Assembly: GCA_019347895.1 (NCBI GenBank)
Contig: JAHWKM010000011.1
Coordinates: 1 to 42,322 of the forward strand
Source: Candidatus Parcubacteria bacterium
GTDB taxonomy: Bacteria; Patescibacteriota; Saccharimonadia; Saccharimonadales; 2-12-FULL-41-12
Reading direction: 5' to 3'
Length of the DNA: 42,322 bases
The position numbers were made by a program, and so were the translations under genes. How positions within the stretch are numbered: the first letter of the stretch is position 1; the number at the start of each line of letters is the position of its first letter. A model generated the notes under the pieces. The model did not search any database and was not told the DNA's origin. It saw only the letters and a program-made list of their open reading frames with translations. Shown here in pieces: positions 15,968 to 24,978 of this stretch.

Positions 15968-16225
15968 ATGGTTAAAAACGGCGTGATTTACGACCAATTA
16001 ATTGATATCACTGAAGATTACCTGGGCCCGGCAGCGGAAAGATTTATTGACCGGCAAATAGAGAGCCACCTGGATAAACATCCCGGGAAGTTAACCCGCG
16101 AAGATCTCAAAAAACTGACAGAATGGATCCGCTTATCCGTTGCCATCTTAACAGACGACGAAAAAATAATTGACGGCCTTACATTGAAATTGCGGGAATT
16201 ATCGGTTAATAATAGTGGGGGTTAA
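15968..16225 (+). CDS. Small helical cytoplasmic protein, unknown function
   Basis: The 85-residue protein is charged and predicted almost wholly helical, with no membrane segment, Cys pair or known motif. The stretch RFIDRQIESHLDKHPGKLT followed by EDLKKLTEWIRLSV could form a helical hairpin. The ATG at 15968 was chosen because it follows the stop of the membrane protein by one base and is preceded by AGAGG. It lies between that protein and the MASE1 sensor. A role as an adaptor of the signalling cluster is only a guess from position. Confidence 0.6.
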   Translation: MVKNGVIYDQLIDITEDYLGPAAERFIDRQIESHLDKHPGKLTREDLKKLTEWIRLSVAILTDDEKIIDGLTLKLRELSVNNSGG

Positions 16226-16235
16226 CCTCTAGGAT

Positions 16236-17324
16236 ATGCAATACCAACTATCCACATTTGAGCAAGCTATAAAAAACGAAGGAACACATCGTTACCTTGT
16301 AAAGCTTATTCTTTTAACCGTTGTATACATTGGCCTCGCCCTATTTGGATTAAGTCTGGGAGTCTCGTTCGAGAATATCACTACCATCTGGCTGCCGACC
16401 GGTATAGCCATTGCGGCGCTGCTGTTTTGGGGGTATCAATACCTGCCGGGGATTTTTGCCGGAGCCTTGCTGGCTTATATCCTGAGCGAAACCTCGCCGG
16501 TAATATCCACGGCTCTCGCCACCGGCAATACTTTGGAAGCCGTAGCGGCAGTATTTTTAATCCGCCGGTTTATTAACGGCGGACAAATACTGGAGAAAAT
16601 ATCCCATGTAATAAGATTTGTGGTGCTGGCTGGTTTTTTAAGCACCATAATCAGCGCCACTATCGGTACCGCCAGCTTGAAATTAGGCGGATTAATTGGA
16701 TCGGATGAATTTATTTCTGCCTGGCTTGCCTGGTGGATGGGCGACATGATGGGCGCCTTGCTAGTCGTTCCTTTGGTTGCAGCCTGGCGTGATACGCGTT
16801 ACCGCGAATTTTTAGCCGATAAATTATTCGATGGAATTTTTATTCTGGTAGTTATTGCTACGGCCTGTCTTATAATTTTTAGCCAGTCGGCTAGTATTGC
16901 CCATATTACTTCGCCGCTGGTTTATTTAATATTTCCTCTTATTATGTGGGCCTCGGTAAGACTCATTCAGATAGGAGCGGTTACGTCCGCTGCCGTGGTC
17001 AGCGTTGCTGCCATTTGGGGAACTATAGCTGGAACCGGGCCATACACTAGCAATTCGCCTGATGTAAATCTGGCTTTTTTACATATATTTATACTCACTA
17101 TTGTGATTACCGGACTGGTATTGGCGGTATCCGTCTCCGGACGGCTCCAGGCAGAAGCGGAAGTTAAAACCAAAGCTAAAGAGCTGGAGCAGGCTAAAGA
17201 ACAGATTCTCCACAATATTAAGTGGCGTAAAGATTTACAGAATCAAATGAAAAATGCCACGGATCAAATTAATCAGATACTTAGCGGGGTCTTTGAAGAC
17301 CGCACCAAAGGCCCGCCAAAGTAA
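16236..17324 (+). CDS. MASE1-domain membrane sensor without a catalytic domain
   Basis: The 362-residue protein is a MASE1-type integral membrane sensor: about eight or nine helices to residue 308, with the family landmarks TIWLPTGIAIAALL, LPGIFAGALLAY, ALATGNTLEAVAA and AWWMGDMMGALLVVP. After the last helix it has only a charged coiled-coil segment (about 309-350) and then stops. MASE1 domains are normally fused to a histidine kinase or GGDEF domain; here the kinase is the next gene, 12 bases downstream. The coiled coil could dock onto the helical N-terminus of that kinase. Confidence 0.82.
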   Translation: MQYQLSTFEQAIKNEGTHRYLVKLILLTVVYIGLALFGLSLGVSFENITTIWLPTGIAIAALLFWGYQYLPGIFAGALLAYILSETSPVISTALATGNTLEAVAAVFLIRRFINGGQILEKISHVIRFVVLAGFLSTIISATIGTASLKLGGLIGSDEFISAWLAWWMGDMMGALLVVPLVAAWRDTRYREFLADKLFDGIFILVVIATACLIIFSQSASIAHITSPLVYLIFPLIMWASVRLIQIGAVTSAAVVSVAAIWGTIAGTGPYTSNSPDVNLAFLHIFILTIVITGLVLAVSVSGRLQAEAEVKTKAKELEQAKEQILHNIKWRKDLQNQMKNATDQINQILSGVFEDRTKGPPK

Positions 17325-17336
17325 AGGGCTGATGGA

Positions 17337-18485
17337 GTGATGCAACAAGAAGATCATTACGACCTAATAACAGTAATCAAGCAGCTCCAAGAAAGCGCTA
17401 AAGAAACCGTAGAGGAACGCATTAAGGCGGAAGCGCTTTTCACCAGCATTGGCGACGGAGCTATGGTGACGGATGAAAAAGGACGCGTTACAAAGGTAAA
17501 CAAGACTGCCCTGGAACTTTTGGGCTTTTCCCGGAAAGAACTTATGGGCAAATGGTTCCCGGGGGCAGTTGTTGCCTTAAATTCTGAGGGCGAACCGATA
17601 GAAGCCATGGAGCGTCCGCTAACACTTGTCTTTTTGAGCGGCAAAACCGTATCCCAAAAGGCCCGTTACGTAAAAAAGGATGGCGGGCAGCTCCCGGTAT
17701 ACATAACGGTTTCCCCGATAGTTTTGGAAGACAAGCCGATAGGAGCCATAGAAGTGTTCCGCGATATCAGCCGGGAAGATGAAATCGACCGCCTGAAAAG
17801 CGAATTTATATCTACGGCATCCCACCAGCTGCGTACGCCTCTTTCTGCGATAAACACCTATGCCAATATGCTATCCGGCGGTTTCCAGGGCGAGCTTACT
17901 AAGGGCCAGGAAAAATATCTCAATATAATCATCAAGGCTTCCGCGAGAATGAACGAGCTTATAAGCACATTGCTTGATATTTCAAGAATTGAAGCCGGGA
18001 AAATAAGCCATAATCCTGAAAAAATTGATATTTTGGCGCTAATAAATGGCATAATCACCGAACAAAAGCGGATGGCCGAAATTAAAAAAATTAAAATTAC
18101 CGTACAACATAAAAAGAACCTGCCTGTAGTTATCAGTGATCCTCTGCTGCTTGGAGAAATTTACAGCAATTTAATTTCCAATGCTATAAAATATACGCCA
18201 AAAAAAGGCCGGGTAGATATTGAGCTTAAAGTTTCTCAAAATGAACTCATCTTTAGTGTTAAGGATACCGGCTACGGGATACCCGCTGCCCTGCATAATC
18301 GGATTTTTACAAAATTTTTTAGAGCCGAGAATGCGGCTAGGCATGAAACTACCGGAACCGGCTTGGGGCTTTATTTAGCATGGCAGATTGCTGAAGTTTT
18401 GGGTGGCCGTTTATGGTTCAAAAGCCGCGAGAACGTCGGAAGTACCTTTTATTTTGCGCTGCCGATTGAAGCGGACAGTACTTAA
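17337..18485 (+). CDS. Soluble PAS-domain sensor histidine kinase
   Basis: The 382-residue protein has no membrane helix. A helical N-terminus (about 1-32) is followed by a PAS domain (about 33-145, with IGDGAMVTDEKGRVTKVN), a HisKA domain with His163 in ASHQLRTPLSAI, and a complete ATPase domain with N box NLISNAIKYTP, G1 DTGYGIP and G2 TGTGLGLYLA. GTG at 17337 and ATG at 17340 are in frame and adjacent, so the exact start is uncertain. It probably works as the catalytic partner of the MASE1 protein just upstream, and with the receiver protein 80 bases downstream. Confidence 0.88.
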   Translation: MMQQEDHYDLITVIKQLQESAKETVEERIKAEALFTSIGDGAMVTDEKGRVTKVNKTALELLGFSRKELMGKWFPGAVVALNSEGEPIEAMERPLTLVFLSGKTVSQKARYVKKDGGQLPVYITVSPIVLEDKPIGAIEVFRDISREDEIDRLKSEFISTASHQLRTPLSAINTYANMLSGGFQGELTKGQEKYLNIIIKASARMNELISTLLDISRIEAGKISHNPEKIDILALINGIITEQKRMAEIKKIKITVQHKKNLPVVISDPLLLGEIYSNLISNAIKYTPKKGRVDIELKVSQNELIFSVKDTGYGIPAALHNRIFTKFFRAENAARHETTGTGLGLYLAWQIAEVLGGRLWFKSRENVGSTFYFALPIEADST

Positions 18486-18565
18486 ATCAAGCACTTTTGA
18501 ATTGCATATATGCATTAAGCATAATAGAATTACAGCACAAGCCACGAAGGCGGGAGCAGTTAACT

Positions 18566-18931
18566 ATGTCGAAGGTTCTACTTGTAGAGGATGAACAGGT
18601 TCTCAGTTCGGCCTTTAAGCTGGTTTTAGAAAAAGCCGGTTACAAAGTAAAAACCGCGTCCGATGGTATGCAGGCCCTGGAATTAACAACTGCTTTTAAG
18701 CCTGACTTAATTTTGCTCGATTTGCTTATGCCGGTAATGGACGGATTTGAATTTTTGCGAAAATTTAACATTCAGACCCCTAAGTCCAGGCCGGTTATCG
18801 TAGTTCTAAGCAATCTGCAAGATGATAAAAATATTAAAATGACAAAAGATCTAGGAGTGCAGGAGTATATTGTAAAATCGGAATTAACACCTTCCAGTCT
18901 TGTAGCCATAGTTAGACAGCACACAGCTTAA
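18566..18931 (+). CDS. Receiver-only response regulator (CheY-like)
   Basis: The 121-residue single receiver domain has the acidic pair at Glu8-Asp9, phospho-acceptor Asp52 in LLDLLMP, Ser82 and Lys104. It lacks an output domain, like the receiver at 1069-1437, with which it shares the LLDLL and LGV...Y-(L/I)-(I/V)-K-(A/S)-E patterns. The ATG at 18566 is chosen over an earlier in-frame ATG because the receiver fold begins there and GGGAG lies nine bases upstream. It completes the plus-strand signalling cluster. Confidence 0.88.
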   Translation: MSKVLLVEDEQVLSSAFKLVLEKAGYKVKTASDGMQALELTTAFKPDLILLDLLMPVMDGFEFLRKFNIQTPKSRPVIVVLSNLQDDKNIKMTKDLGVQEYIVKSELTPSSLVAIVRQHTA

Positions 18932-18964
18932 CGCTTATTGATAGCAGTTTTTATCTTTTTAAGT

Positions 18965-19228
18965 TCAGTCGAGACGGCACTGCTGGCTGGCAAGCTTATG
19001 CTTCGCTAAAATAATAACCGCGCAGACGGCGCCAATATAAGCCAGGCCTATTAAACAAGTTTTTAAAATGTTGGCGCCGGTTGTAAAAATCAAAAGAGTG
19101 CCGCTGGCAATAGTAAAACCAAGCATCCAATAAGCCGGAGTAAATTTATTCGGAGCCGGATAAAAATAAAGATATGAAGTATATACAAGAGTCGAAATAG
19201 CGATTAAAACATGGATTAATACAAACAT
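18965..19228 (-). CDS. Small three-helix membrane protein at the end of the cyo operon
   Basis: The 87-residue product has three membrane helices (about 2-20, 33-50 and 57-75) and a short polar tail. It starts 16 bases after the cyoE stop and is therefore probably co-transcribed with the oxidase. I do not recognise the family; assembly factor or accessory subunit of the oxidase is an inference from position. Confidence 0.65.
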   Translation of the reverse strand: MFVLIHVLIAISTLVYTSYLYFYPAPNKFTPAYWMLGFTIASGTLLIFTTGANILKTCLIGLAYIGAVCAVIILAKHKLASQQCRLD

Positions 19229-19244
19229 AATTAATTTAATTGTA

Positions 19245-20111
19245 TCATTTTACGCCCGGTAGGCTATCCAGTGAAATCATGATTGAAAAAACTAACAAAA
19301 CTACCAGCGAAACGCCGAACATTTTACGGGCCCAGCGCAAATCATCGCTGGCTTTAAAGCCTTGCAAGCCTTGCCATAGCCACCAAAAACCAGCGATTGT
19401 GACGACGAATAAATAAATCGTACCGGTGTAACCCAGGCTGCTCAGTAGGCCACTCAGCAAAATAAATCCTAATATATAAAAAATAATTTGTCTTTTGGCT
19501 GCCAAATTACCATGAACCAGGGGCAAAACCGGAATTTTGGCGGCCTTATATTCACGACCTCGGTAAATACCAATGGCATAAAAATGCGGCATTTGCCATA
19601 AAACCAAAATCAAAAATAATAATAAGGCGGCGGCATCGAAGCTATTGCTTGCCGCGGTGTAGCCGGCGGTTATCGGCATAGCGCCGGCAACCGTGCCGAC
19701 CAGCGTAGCGTGGATTGACCGGCGCTTTGTCCAGCCATACAAGACTATATAATCCACATATGCGATTAAGCCGAGAAAAAACGTCAGCCAGTTTACATAA
19801 GATGCTATCAGGCCGAAAGCGGACGCCCCAAGAATAGAGGCAAAAATAAGCGCCTGCTTCGCGGATATTTCACCGGTTACGAGTGAACGTTTTTTGGTCC
19901 GAGCCATTTTGGCGTCAATGTCCCGGTCAATGTAATTGTTGGATACGCAAGCCGAAGCAATCAGCAGGCCGATTCCAGCCAAGGTTGCCGCCAGCAATCC
20001 CAGGTCGACATTTCCTTTGGATGCGAACAAAAAACCCGCGGCAGCTGTAATTAAATTGCCGCGAATAATTCCCGGCTTAGTCAAATAGTAGTATTTTTTT
20101 AATCTATCCAT
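19245..20111 (-). CDS. cyoE: Protoheme IX farnesyltransferase (heme O synthase)
   Basis: The polytopic UbiA-type prenyltransferase has the aspartate-rich motif NNYIDRDIDAKMARTKKR and the second conserved loop with YTKRR-like YGWTKRRS. It converts heme B to heme O, the cofactor of the bo3 oxidase. I place the start at the ATG at 20111, giving 288 residues, because GGAG stands four bases upstream; the longer frame from 20138 has no ribosome binding site and begins in the heptamer repeat separating it from cyoD. It is the fifth cyo gene, and its presence makes a functional heme-copper oxidase likely. Confidence 0.92.
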   Translation of the reverse strand: MDRLKKYYYLTKPGIIRGNLITAAAGFLFASKGNVDLGLLAATLAGIGLLIASACVSNNYIDRDIDAKMARTKKRSLVTGEISAKQALIFASILGASAFGLIASYVNWLTFFLGLIAYVDYIVLYGWTKRRSIHATLVGTVAGAMPITAGYTAASNSFDAAALLLFLILVLWQMPHFYAIGIYRGREYKAAKIPVLPLVHGNLAAKRQIIFYILGFILLSGLLSSLGYTGTIYLFVVTIAGFWWLWQGLQGFKASDDLRWARKMFGVSLVVLLVFSIMISLDSLPGVK

Positions 20112-20140
20112 CCAGCTCCTAAATTCCCAAATCCGCATCG

Positions 20141-20175
20141 ACTATTTACTATTTACTAATTCCTAATTACTACCT
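20141..20175. repeat. Short tandem heptamer repeat between cyoD and cyoE
   Basis: Five consecutive 7-base units read ACTATTT, ACTATTT, ACTAATT, CCTAATT and ACTACCT. They fill the gap between the cyoD stop and cyoE and run a few bases into the end of cyoD. They resemble the short tandemly repeated heptamers known from cyanobacterial genomes. A similar period-7 tract lies in trmD at 41751-41778. Confidence 0.55.
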
Positions 20176-20544
20176 ATAAATAGCTTCTTCTTCCTCTATA
20201 TACTTTCCGATTTCCTCGGGAGAATATGATTTTTCTTGATTGTAATGCAAGTTGGTCATGATCCAAAGGGAACCAAAGACTACGATAATAACTACCAAGC
20301 CGGCAAATAAAAATGTCGTCATTTTCCAGCGCGGCTTGGATTCAGAATCAAGATGCAAAAAGAAGAAAAGCTGAACAAAGGTCTGGATCACCGCCAAAGC
20401 AAAGACTGTGAAAATTAATATCCAATACGGCAGGGCCTCCCGCACAACCAAAAAATATGCTTCAAGCGTTAAAATCACGGAAATAATAAAGCCTGTGATA
20501 TAGGTTGACCGCGGGGCATAATTTGGTTTTTCGTTCTTAGCCAT
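20170..20544 (-). CDS. cyoD: Cytochrome bo3 quinol oxidase subunit IV
   Basis: The 124-residue protein has three membrane helices and the subunit IV pattern with FVQLFFFLHLDSESKPRW between helices two and three. It has no redox centre and supports assembly of the CuB site in the known enzyme. Its start overlaps the cyoC stop by 8 bases. The C-terminus is extended with an acidic tail (EEIGKYIEEEEAIYR) that the enterobacterial protein lacks. Confidence 0.9.
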   Translation of the reverse strand: MAKNEKPNYAPRSTYITGFIISVILTLEAYFLVVREALPYWILIFTVFALAVIQTFVQLFFFLHLDSESKPRWKMTTFLFAGLVVIIVVFGSLWIMTNLHYNQEKSYSPEEIGKYIEEEEAIYR

Positions 20545-21112
20545 GGATTTCTCCCCCGATCAAATAAACAATTGTAAAGATGAATATCCAGACAATGTCT
20601 AAAAAGTGCCAGAACAAACTTAGCATAGTCAACCGGCGTTTAACAGGTGGGATCAAACCGTTTTTAAAGACCTGCCACATAATCGTCGCCATCCAAATTA
20701 ATCCGGCTGTTATGTGCAGTCCATGCGTTCCGACTAATGTAAAAAATGCTGATAGAAAAGCGCTGGCAGTCCAGCTATGGCCGGCGTGAACTAAGTGTGC
20801 GAATTCATAAATCTCCAGCCCTAAGAACGCCGCGCCTAGCGCGAAAGTTACAGCGAACCAAGTTAATACAGCTTGTTTCCTGCCTTGGTAGCCCGCCAAC
20901 AAACCCAGGCCGGCCGTGAAGCTGCTGGTTAAAAGAATCATGGTTTCCAGCAACACAAACGGCAAGCTGAAAAGCTCGCTGCCACCGGGCCCGCCGAACG
21001 TATTGTGATGCAGAATAATGTATGTCGCAAACAGCGTGGCGAACAAAACAATATCAGTCATCAGATAAATCCAAAAGCCCAGCTGGGTTTTATCATCCAT
21101 GGCCTGGCTCAC
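20537..21112 (-). CDS. cyoC: Cytochrome bo3 quinol oxidase subunit III
   Basis: This 191-residue, five-helix protein matches heme-copper oxidase subunit III, with [20 protein letters not shown] at the start, [15 protein letters not shown] in the middle and [17 protein letters not shown] at the end. Translation starts at a GTG at 21112 that overlaps the cyoB stop (GTGA) and is preceded by GGAGG seven bases upstream; an ATG four codons later is less well placed. The subunit has no cofactor. Confidence 0.92.
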   Translation of the reverse strand: MSQAMDDKTQLGFWIYLMTDIVLFATLFATYIILHHNTFGGPGGSELFSLPFVLLETMILLTSSFTAGLGLLAGYQGRKQAVLTWFAVTFALGAAFLGLEIYEFAHLVHAGHSWTASAFLSAFFTLVGTHGLHITAGLIWMATIMWQVFKNGLIPPVKRRLTMLSLFWHFLDIVWIFIFTIVYLIGGEIHG

Positions 21113-23064
21113 GTCTTAGCCTCCAGTTCTTTTATTGTCGCGGCCGGAACTTTGTACTCGCTGTCATCATTTTTCGTACGGATTATAAGACTGGCTATTA
21201 TTCCTAACAGCCCCGCGAATGCCAGCCACCAAATATGCCAAATCAGAGCGAAGCCGGCCATAAAAGCGAAGCCGGCGATAATGATCCCTGCCCCGGTATT
21301 TTTTGGCAAATATATGTCTTGGTAATGTTTAGCCCTCAAATCTTGCTTTGTTTGTTTCATTTCCCAAAAGGCATCGCGTTCGTTTACTTCCGGGATTACG
21401 GCAAAATTGTAAAACGGCGCCGGTGATTTGGTGGACCACTCCAGGGTACGGCCATTCCATGGATCGCCCGTGGTGTCCATGTTTTCCCTCCGTTTATAAA
21501 TACTGTAGGCCAGCTGCAAGATCTGCGCAGCTAAACCTATCATTATTACACCCACGCCGATAGCCGCTACTATGAATAAGCCTTGCCAACCCATTGACGG
21601 GTCATAGCTGTCAAGCCGCCGAGTCGCGCCCAAGATACCCAGAGCGTAAAGTGGCATAAAGGCCAGTAGAAAACCAAACAGCCAGCAAAAAAAAGCTACC
21701 TTGCCAAGCGCCTCATTGAGCTTAAAACCAAAAACTTTAGGAAACCAATAGGTCAATCCGGCGAAAAAGCCGAAAACCACGCCGCCGATAATCATATTGT
21801 GAAAATGCGCCACCAAAAATAGACTGTTATGTACTTGGAAATCAATTGCCGGCACTGACATCAAGACCCCCGTGGCGCCACCAATTGTAAATGTCGTTAC
21901 AAACCCTAAAAACCATAGCATTGGCGTAGCGTAATGAATCCGCCCCCGGTACATAGTAAACAGCCAATTAAAAACCTTAACTCCGGTCGGTACGGCGATA
22001 ATCATGGTCATAATGCCGAAAAAAGCATTGACATTGGCGCCGGCGCCCATGGTAAAGAAATGGTGCAGCCATACGATGAATGACAAAAACGTGATAGCGC
22101 CTATCGCCCAAACCATGGAAGTGTAGCCGAATAATCGTTTGCGTGAAAAGGTGGCTACAACTTCGGAAAATATTCCAAAGGCCGGCAGAATCAAAATGTA
22201 AACTTCCGGATGGCCCCAGGCCCAAATCAAATTAATATACATCATAGGGTTTCCGCCGAAATCAGATGTGAAGAAATGCATGCCCATCAGCCGGTCCAAA
22301 GAGAGCATGCCGAGCGTGGCGGTTAAAATAGGAAAGGCGAATATAACCAGTATCATGGAACCCATTACGCTCCAACAAAACATTGGCAATTTCATAAGCG
22401 TCATTCCCGGCGCGCGCATTTTTAGAATCGTAACTAAAAAATTTATTCCGGAGAGCAAGCTTCCCACGCCGGCTATCTGCAAACTCCATATCCAGTAGTC
22501 CACGCCGACACCCGGGCTGTATTCCAGGCCGGAGAGCGGCGGATAAGCCAGCCAGCCGGCTGCTGAGAATTCACCGATCACAAGCGATATATTCATCAGC
22601 ACCATACCGGCCGCGAACAGCCAAAAGCTAACTGAGTTTAAAAAAGGAAAGGCTACGTCCCGGGCGCCGATTTGCAGCGGCAGTACCAGGTTTATTAAGC
22701 CAAACATGAGCCCCATGGCTACGAAAAAAATCATGATTGTGCCGTGGGCGGAAAAGACTTGCTGGAAAAGGTCCGTAGTAAAGATACCGTCACCGCCGGA
22801 AGCCGTGGCTTGCTGCAGGCGTATCATCATGGCGTCCGTTCCGCCGCGAAGCAGCATCAGTAGCGCAACAATAATATACATGATGCCAATTTTTTTCGGG
22901 TCAAGCGACGTCAGCCATTCATTCCAAAGCCACTTCCAGCGTTTTGTATAAATTAAAAATCCGATCACTAAAAGACCTGTTAAGCTCATCATTATTCCGC
23001 CGCCGATAGTTACCGGGTCATCAGGCAGGGCGTCAAAATTCAAGCGGCCTAGTAAATTATTCAT
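21109..23064 (-). CDS. cyoB: Cytochrome bo3 quinol oxidase subunit I
   Basis: The 651-residue subunit carries heme b, heme o3 and CuB. Every ligand is present: His107 and His422 for heme b, His285, His334 and His335 for CuB, His420 for heme o3, and Tyr289 for the His-Tyr cross-link. D-channel Asp136, Glu287 and K-channel Lys363 are also kept, so proton pumping (A-family) is expected. Arg73, Asp77 and Gln102 match the quinone-site residues of the E. coli enzyme, but its His98 is Leu99 here. The ATG overlaps the cyoA stop by 4 bases. It reduces O2 to water with quinol electrons. Confidence 0.96.
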   Translation of the reverse strand: MNNLLGRLNFDALPDDPVTIGGGIMMSLTGLLVIGFLIYTKRWKWLWNEWLTSLDPKKIGIMYIIVALLMLLRGGTDAMMIRLQQATASGGDGIFTTDLFQQVFSAHGTIMIFFVAMGLMFGLINLVLPLQIGARDVAFPFLNSVSFWLFAAGMVLMNISLVIGEFSAAGWLAYPPLSGLEYSPGVGVDYWIWSLQIAGVGSLLSGINFLVTILKMRAPGMTLMKLPMFCWSVMGSMILVIFAFPILTATLGMLSLDRLMGMHFFTSDFGGNPMMYINLIWAWGHPEVYILILPAFGIFSEVVATFSRKRLFGYTSMVWAIGAITFLSFIVWLHHFFTMGAGANVNAFFGIMTMIIAVPTGVKVFNWLFTMYRGRIHYATPMLWFLGFVTTFTIGGATGVLMSVPAIDFQVHNSLFLVAHFHNMIIGGVVFGFFAGLTYWFPKVFGFKLNEALGKVAFFCWLFGFLLAFMPLYALGILGATRRLDSYDPSMGWQGLFIVAAIGVGVIMIGLAAQILQLAYSIYKRRENMDTTGDPWNGRTLEWSTKSPAPFYNFAVIPEVNERDAFWEMKQTKQDLRAKHYQDIYLPKNTGAGIIIAGFAFMAGFALIWHIWWLAFAGLLGIIASLIIRTKNDDSEYKVPAATIKELEAKT

Positions 23065-23921
23065 GACGGCAAAAGAAAGCTTAATATCACTTCTTTATAC
23101 AATCCTTCTTGGACGGATGAATAATAAGTCGGCGGATGGTCAACTGTCGGTTCGGCAAGTTTTTTATATTCATTTTCGGATAGATTTTTTTGTGATTTTT
23201 TAACCGCTCCAACCCAAGCCTCAAAATCGGAATTTGAGCCGGCGCTGGCAATAAAAGTCATATCAGAAAAACCCCGTCCGCTGATATTAGCTGAGGAACC
23301 GCGAAAATCACCCGGTTCGTCTGCCAGCAAATTTATTTGCGTGGACATGCCTGCCATGGCATAAATCTGCCCGCCCAGCTGCGGTATCCAAAAGGAGTTC
23401 ATAGCGCCATCACCGGTAAGCTGAAAATTAACCGGCGTACCGGCCGGAAATTTTACGTAATTAACAGTAGCAATATTTTGCTCGGGGTAGATAAACAGCC
23501 ACTTCCAATCCATGGCGATGACTTGGATGGTTAAAGGTTTAGTCTCCGCTTCCAGCGGTTTAAAGGGATCTAGCTCATGTGAACTTTTATAAGTAACTAT
23601 CGACAAAATTACAATTAAGGCAAACGGCACGCCCCACCATATCGACTCCAGCAAACGGCTATGATCCCAATCCGGCTTGTACTTGGCTTTATCGTTACCT
23701 TCGCGGTAGCGCCAGGCAATACCGAATATTAACGCGAATACGGGAAGGATTATTATGAGGCTTAAGCCTGAAGCGAAAATCAACAGATTCTTTTCTTTGG
23801 CGGCAACCTGACCCTTAGGGTCAAGGATACTGACCTCGCTGCCTTGGCTCAAAATCAATATTAGCCCAAACAGCCAGAAGCAAAAAATCACCACCATTAT
23901 TATTTTTTCTATGTTTTTCAT
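23061..23921 (-). CDS. cyoA: Cytochrome bo3 quinol oxidase subunit II
   Basis: The 286-residue protein has an N-terminal hydrophobic segment (about 7-26), two membrane helices (about 45-70 and 92-110) and a periplasmic-type cupredoxin domain starting at [17 protein letters not shown]. The CuA-binding cysteines are absent (the loop reads [13 protein letters not shown]), as expected of a quinol rather than cytochrome c oxidase. Unlike E. coli CyoA there is no lipobox Cys after the first hydrophobic segment. It is the first gene of the oxidase operon, with a GGGG-type ribosome binding site and an extended -10 promoter. Confidence 0.94.
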   Translation of the reverse strand: MKNIEKIIMVVIFCFWLFGLILILSQGSEVSILDPKGQVAAKEKNLLIFASGLSLIIILPVFALIFGIAWRYREGNDKAKYKPDWDHSRLLESIWWGVPFALIVILSIVTYKSSHELDPFKPLEAETKPLTIQVIAMDWKWLFIYPEQNIATVNYVKFPAGTPVNFQLTGDGAMNSFWIPQLGGQIYAMAGMSTQINLLADEPGDFRGSSANISGRGFSDMTFIASAGSNSDFEAWVGAVKKSQKNLSENEYKKLAEPTVDHPPTYYSSVQEGLYKEVILSFLLPS

Positions 23922-23951
23922 TACCCCAGCCTAAGAATAAGCATTGTCTAC

Positions 23952-23960
23952 ACTATATCA
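23952..23960 (-). promoter_or_regulatory. cyo operon promoter (extended -10)
   Basis: On the minus strand TGATATAGT gives a -10 TATAGT (23952-23957) with an upstream TG one base away (extended -10, within 23958-23960). The -35 is poor, as usual for this promoter type. The cyoA start follows after 30 bases with its own ribosome binding site. No clear regulator site was seen. Confidence 0.4.
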
Positions 23961-23996
23961 TTTATGGCGGTGATTTCAGATCAATTTCAGGCGTTA

Positions 23997-24251
23997 TTAT
24001 TTATCCCGGCCGTGTTTATTCTTGGTTTTTTTGTATACGTCATTTAATCTTTTTTTGGCATTATGCAAATGAGTTTTAGCCCAGTCGAATTCGGTGGAGA
24101 GAATCAGCAGGCCCGCCACAATTACCAGCATCCCGGGACCGGGCAGCGGCAGCAATATAATTCCAATGATAATTACAAAGACACCGAAGATGGCGATAAG
24201 AATTTTTTTAAGTGCTTTTAAGGAGTGATTCATGTGCCGGCTGCCTTTCAT
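23997..24251 (-). CDS. PGPGW-family small membrane protein
   Basis: The 84-residue protein has a basic N-terminus, two membrane helices (about 16-35 and 40-52) joined by LLPLPGPGM, then a basic amphipathic tail. The LPLPGPG turn is the hallmark of the small PGPGW transmembrane family, whose function is not known. ATG at 24251 has AAAGGAG just upstream; a second in-frame ATG six codons later is possible. It sits between cyoA and sodA and has its own upstream A/T-rich promoter region shared with sodA. Confidence 0.7.
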   Translation of the reverse strand: MKGSRHMNHSLKALKKILIAIFGVFVIIIGIILLPLPGPGMLVIVAGLLILSTEFDWAKTHLHNAKKRLNDVYKKTKNKHGRDK

Positions 24252-24344
24252 AAGCTCCTTTAGTATATAAAATAGTATTATGAAGTAGGTGCATAATATT
24301 TAACAGAGTTTTATTTATTTGTCTGTAAATATTTATCCAGGCGT

Positions 24345-24350
24345 TATAAT
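24345..24350 (+). promoter_or_regulatory. sodA promoter -10 element
   Basis: A consensus TATAAT lies 21 bases before the superoxide dismutase ATG, leaving a leader of about 14 bases that contains the AAGGAG ribosome binding site. The -35 is weak (CTGTAA at 24323-24328, 16-base spacer). Confidence 0.45.
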
Positions 24351-24371
24351 AACCGTTACAAGGAGAGCACA

Positions 24372-24968
24372 ATGTTTAAATTACCAGATTTACCCTACGA
24401 TTTTAATGCGCTGGAGCCGTATATTGATGAGCAGACAATGCGTTTGCACCACGGGAAACATCACCAAACCTATTTAGACAAGCTAAATTCAGCTATTGAC
24501 GGCCAGGCCGACCTGGAGGAAAAAACCATTGAAGAACTTCTAAAAGATTTATCCTCGCTTTCCGAGGACGTACGTACCCCGATACGAAATAACGGCGGCG
24601 GGCATTATAATCACAGCTTTTTTTGGCAAATCATGGGTCCGGCTCAATCCGGCCGGCCCGAGGGCAAAATTGCTGAGGCTATAGATTCGACCTTCGGTGA
24701 TTTTAAAACATTTCAGGAAAAATTTAGCGAAGCTGCAGTCGGACGCTTTGGTTCCGGCTGGGCCTGGCTGGTAGACTACCGCGGCAACCTGGAAATTACC
24801 TCAACCGCTAACCAAGATAGCCCTATCTCAGATGGCCAAAGGCCAATTCTCGGCCTGGACGTCTGGGAGCACGCCTATTATCTGAAATATCAGAACCGCC
24901 GGCCGGAGTATATAGAAAACTGGTGGAAAGTAGTAAACTGGAGCGAAGCAGAGAAAAGGCTGGTATAA
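24372..24968 (+). CDS. sodA: Superoxide dismutase, Mn/Fe family (Mn-type signature)
   Basis: The 198-residue enzyme has all four metal ligands: His26 in RLHHGKHH, His81 in GHYNHSFFW, and Asp162 and His166 in LDVWEHAYY. Gly77 before the second ligand and Gln147 in TANQDSP are the residues usually found in manganese enzymes, although metal specificity cannot be fixed from sequence alone. There is no signal peptide, so it protects the cytoplasm. It lies beside the oxygen-reducing cyo operon. The next gene begins 10 bases after its stop and is probably co-transcribed. Confidence 0.94.
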   Translation: MFKLPDLPYDFNALEPYIDEQTMRLHHGKHHQTYLDKLNSAIDGQADLEEKTIEELLKDLSSLSEDVRTPIRNNGGGHYNHSFFWQIMGPAQSGRPEGKIAEAIDSTFGDFKTFQEKFSEAAVGRFGSGWAWLVDYRGNLEITSTANQDSPISDGQRPILGLDVWEHAYYLKYQNRRPEYIENWWKVVNWSEAEKRLV

Positions 24969-24978
24969 GTATTAAATC

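Noticed and set aside
18932-18964. A possible intrinsic terminator between the receiver gene and the cyo-linked gene.
   Set aside because: There is a T-rich stretch but only a four-base stem (GATA/TATC), too weak to call.
23997-24251. The small PGPG protein as an oxidase subunit.
   Set aside because: It is upstream of cyoA, has its own start signals and matches the general PGPGW membrane family, so proximity alone does not support such a role.
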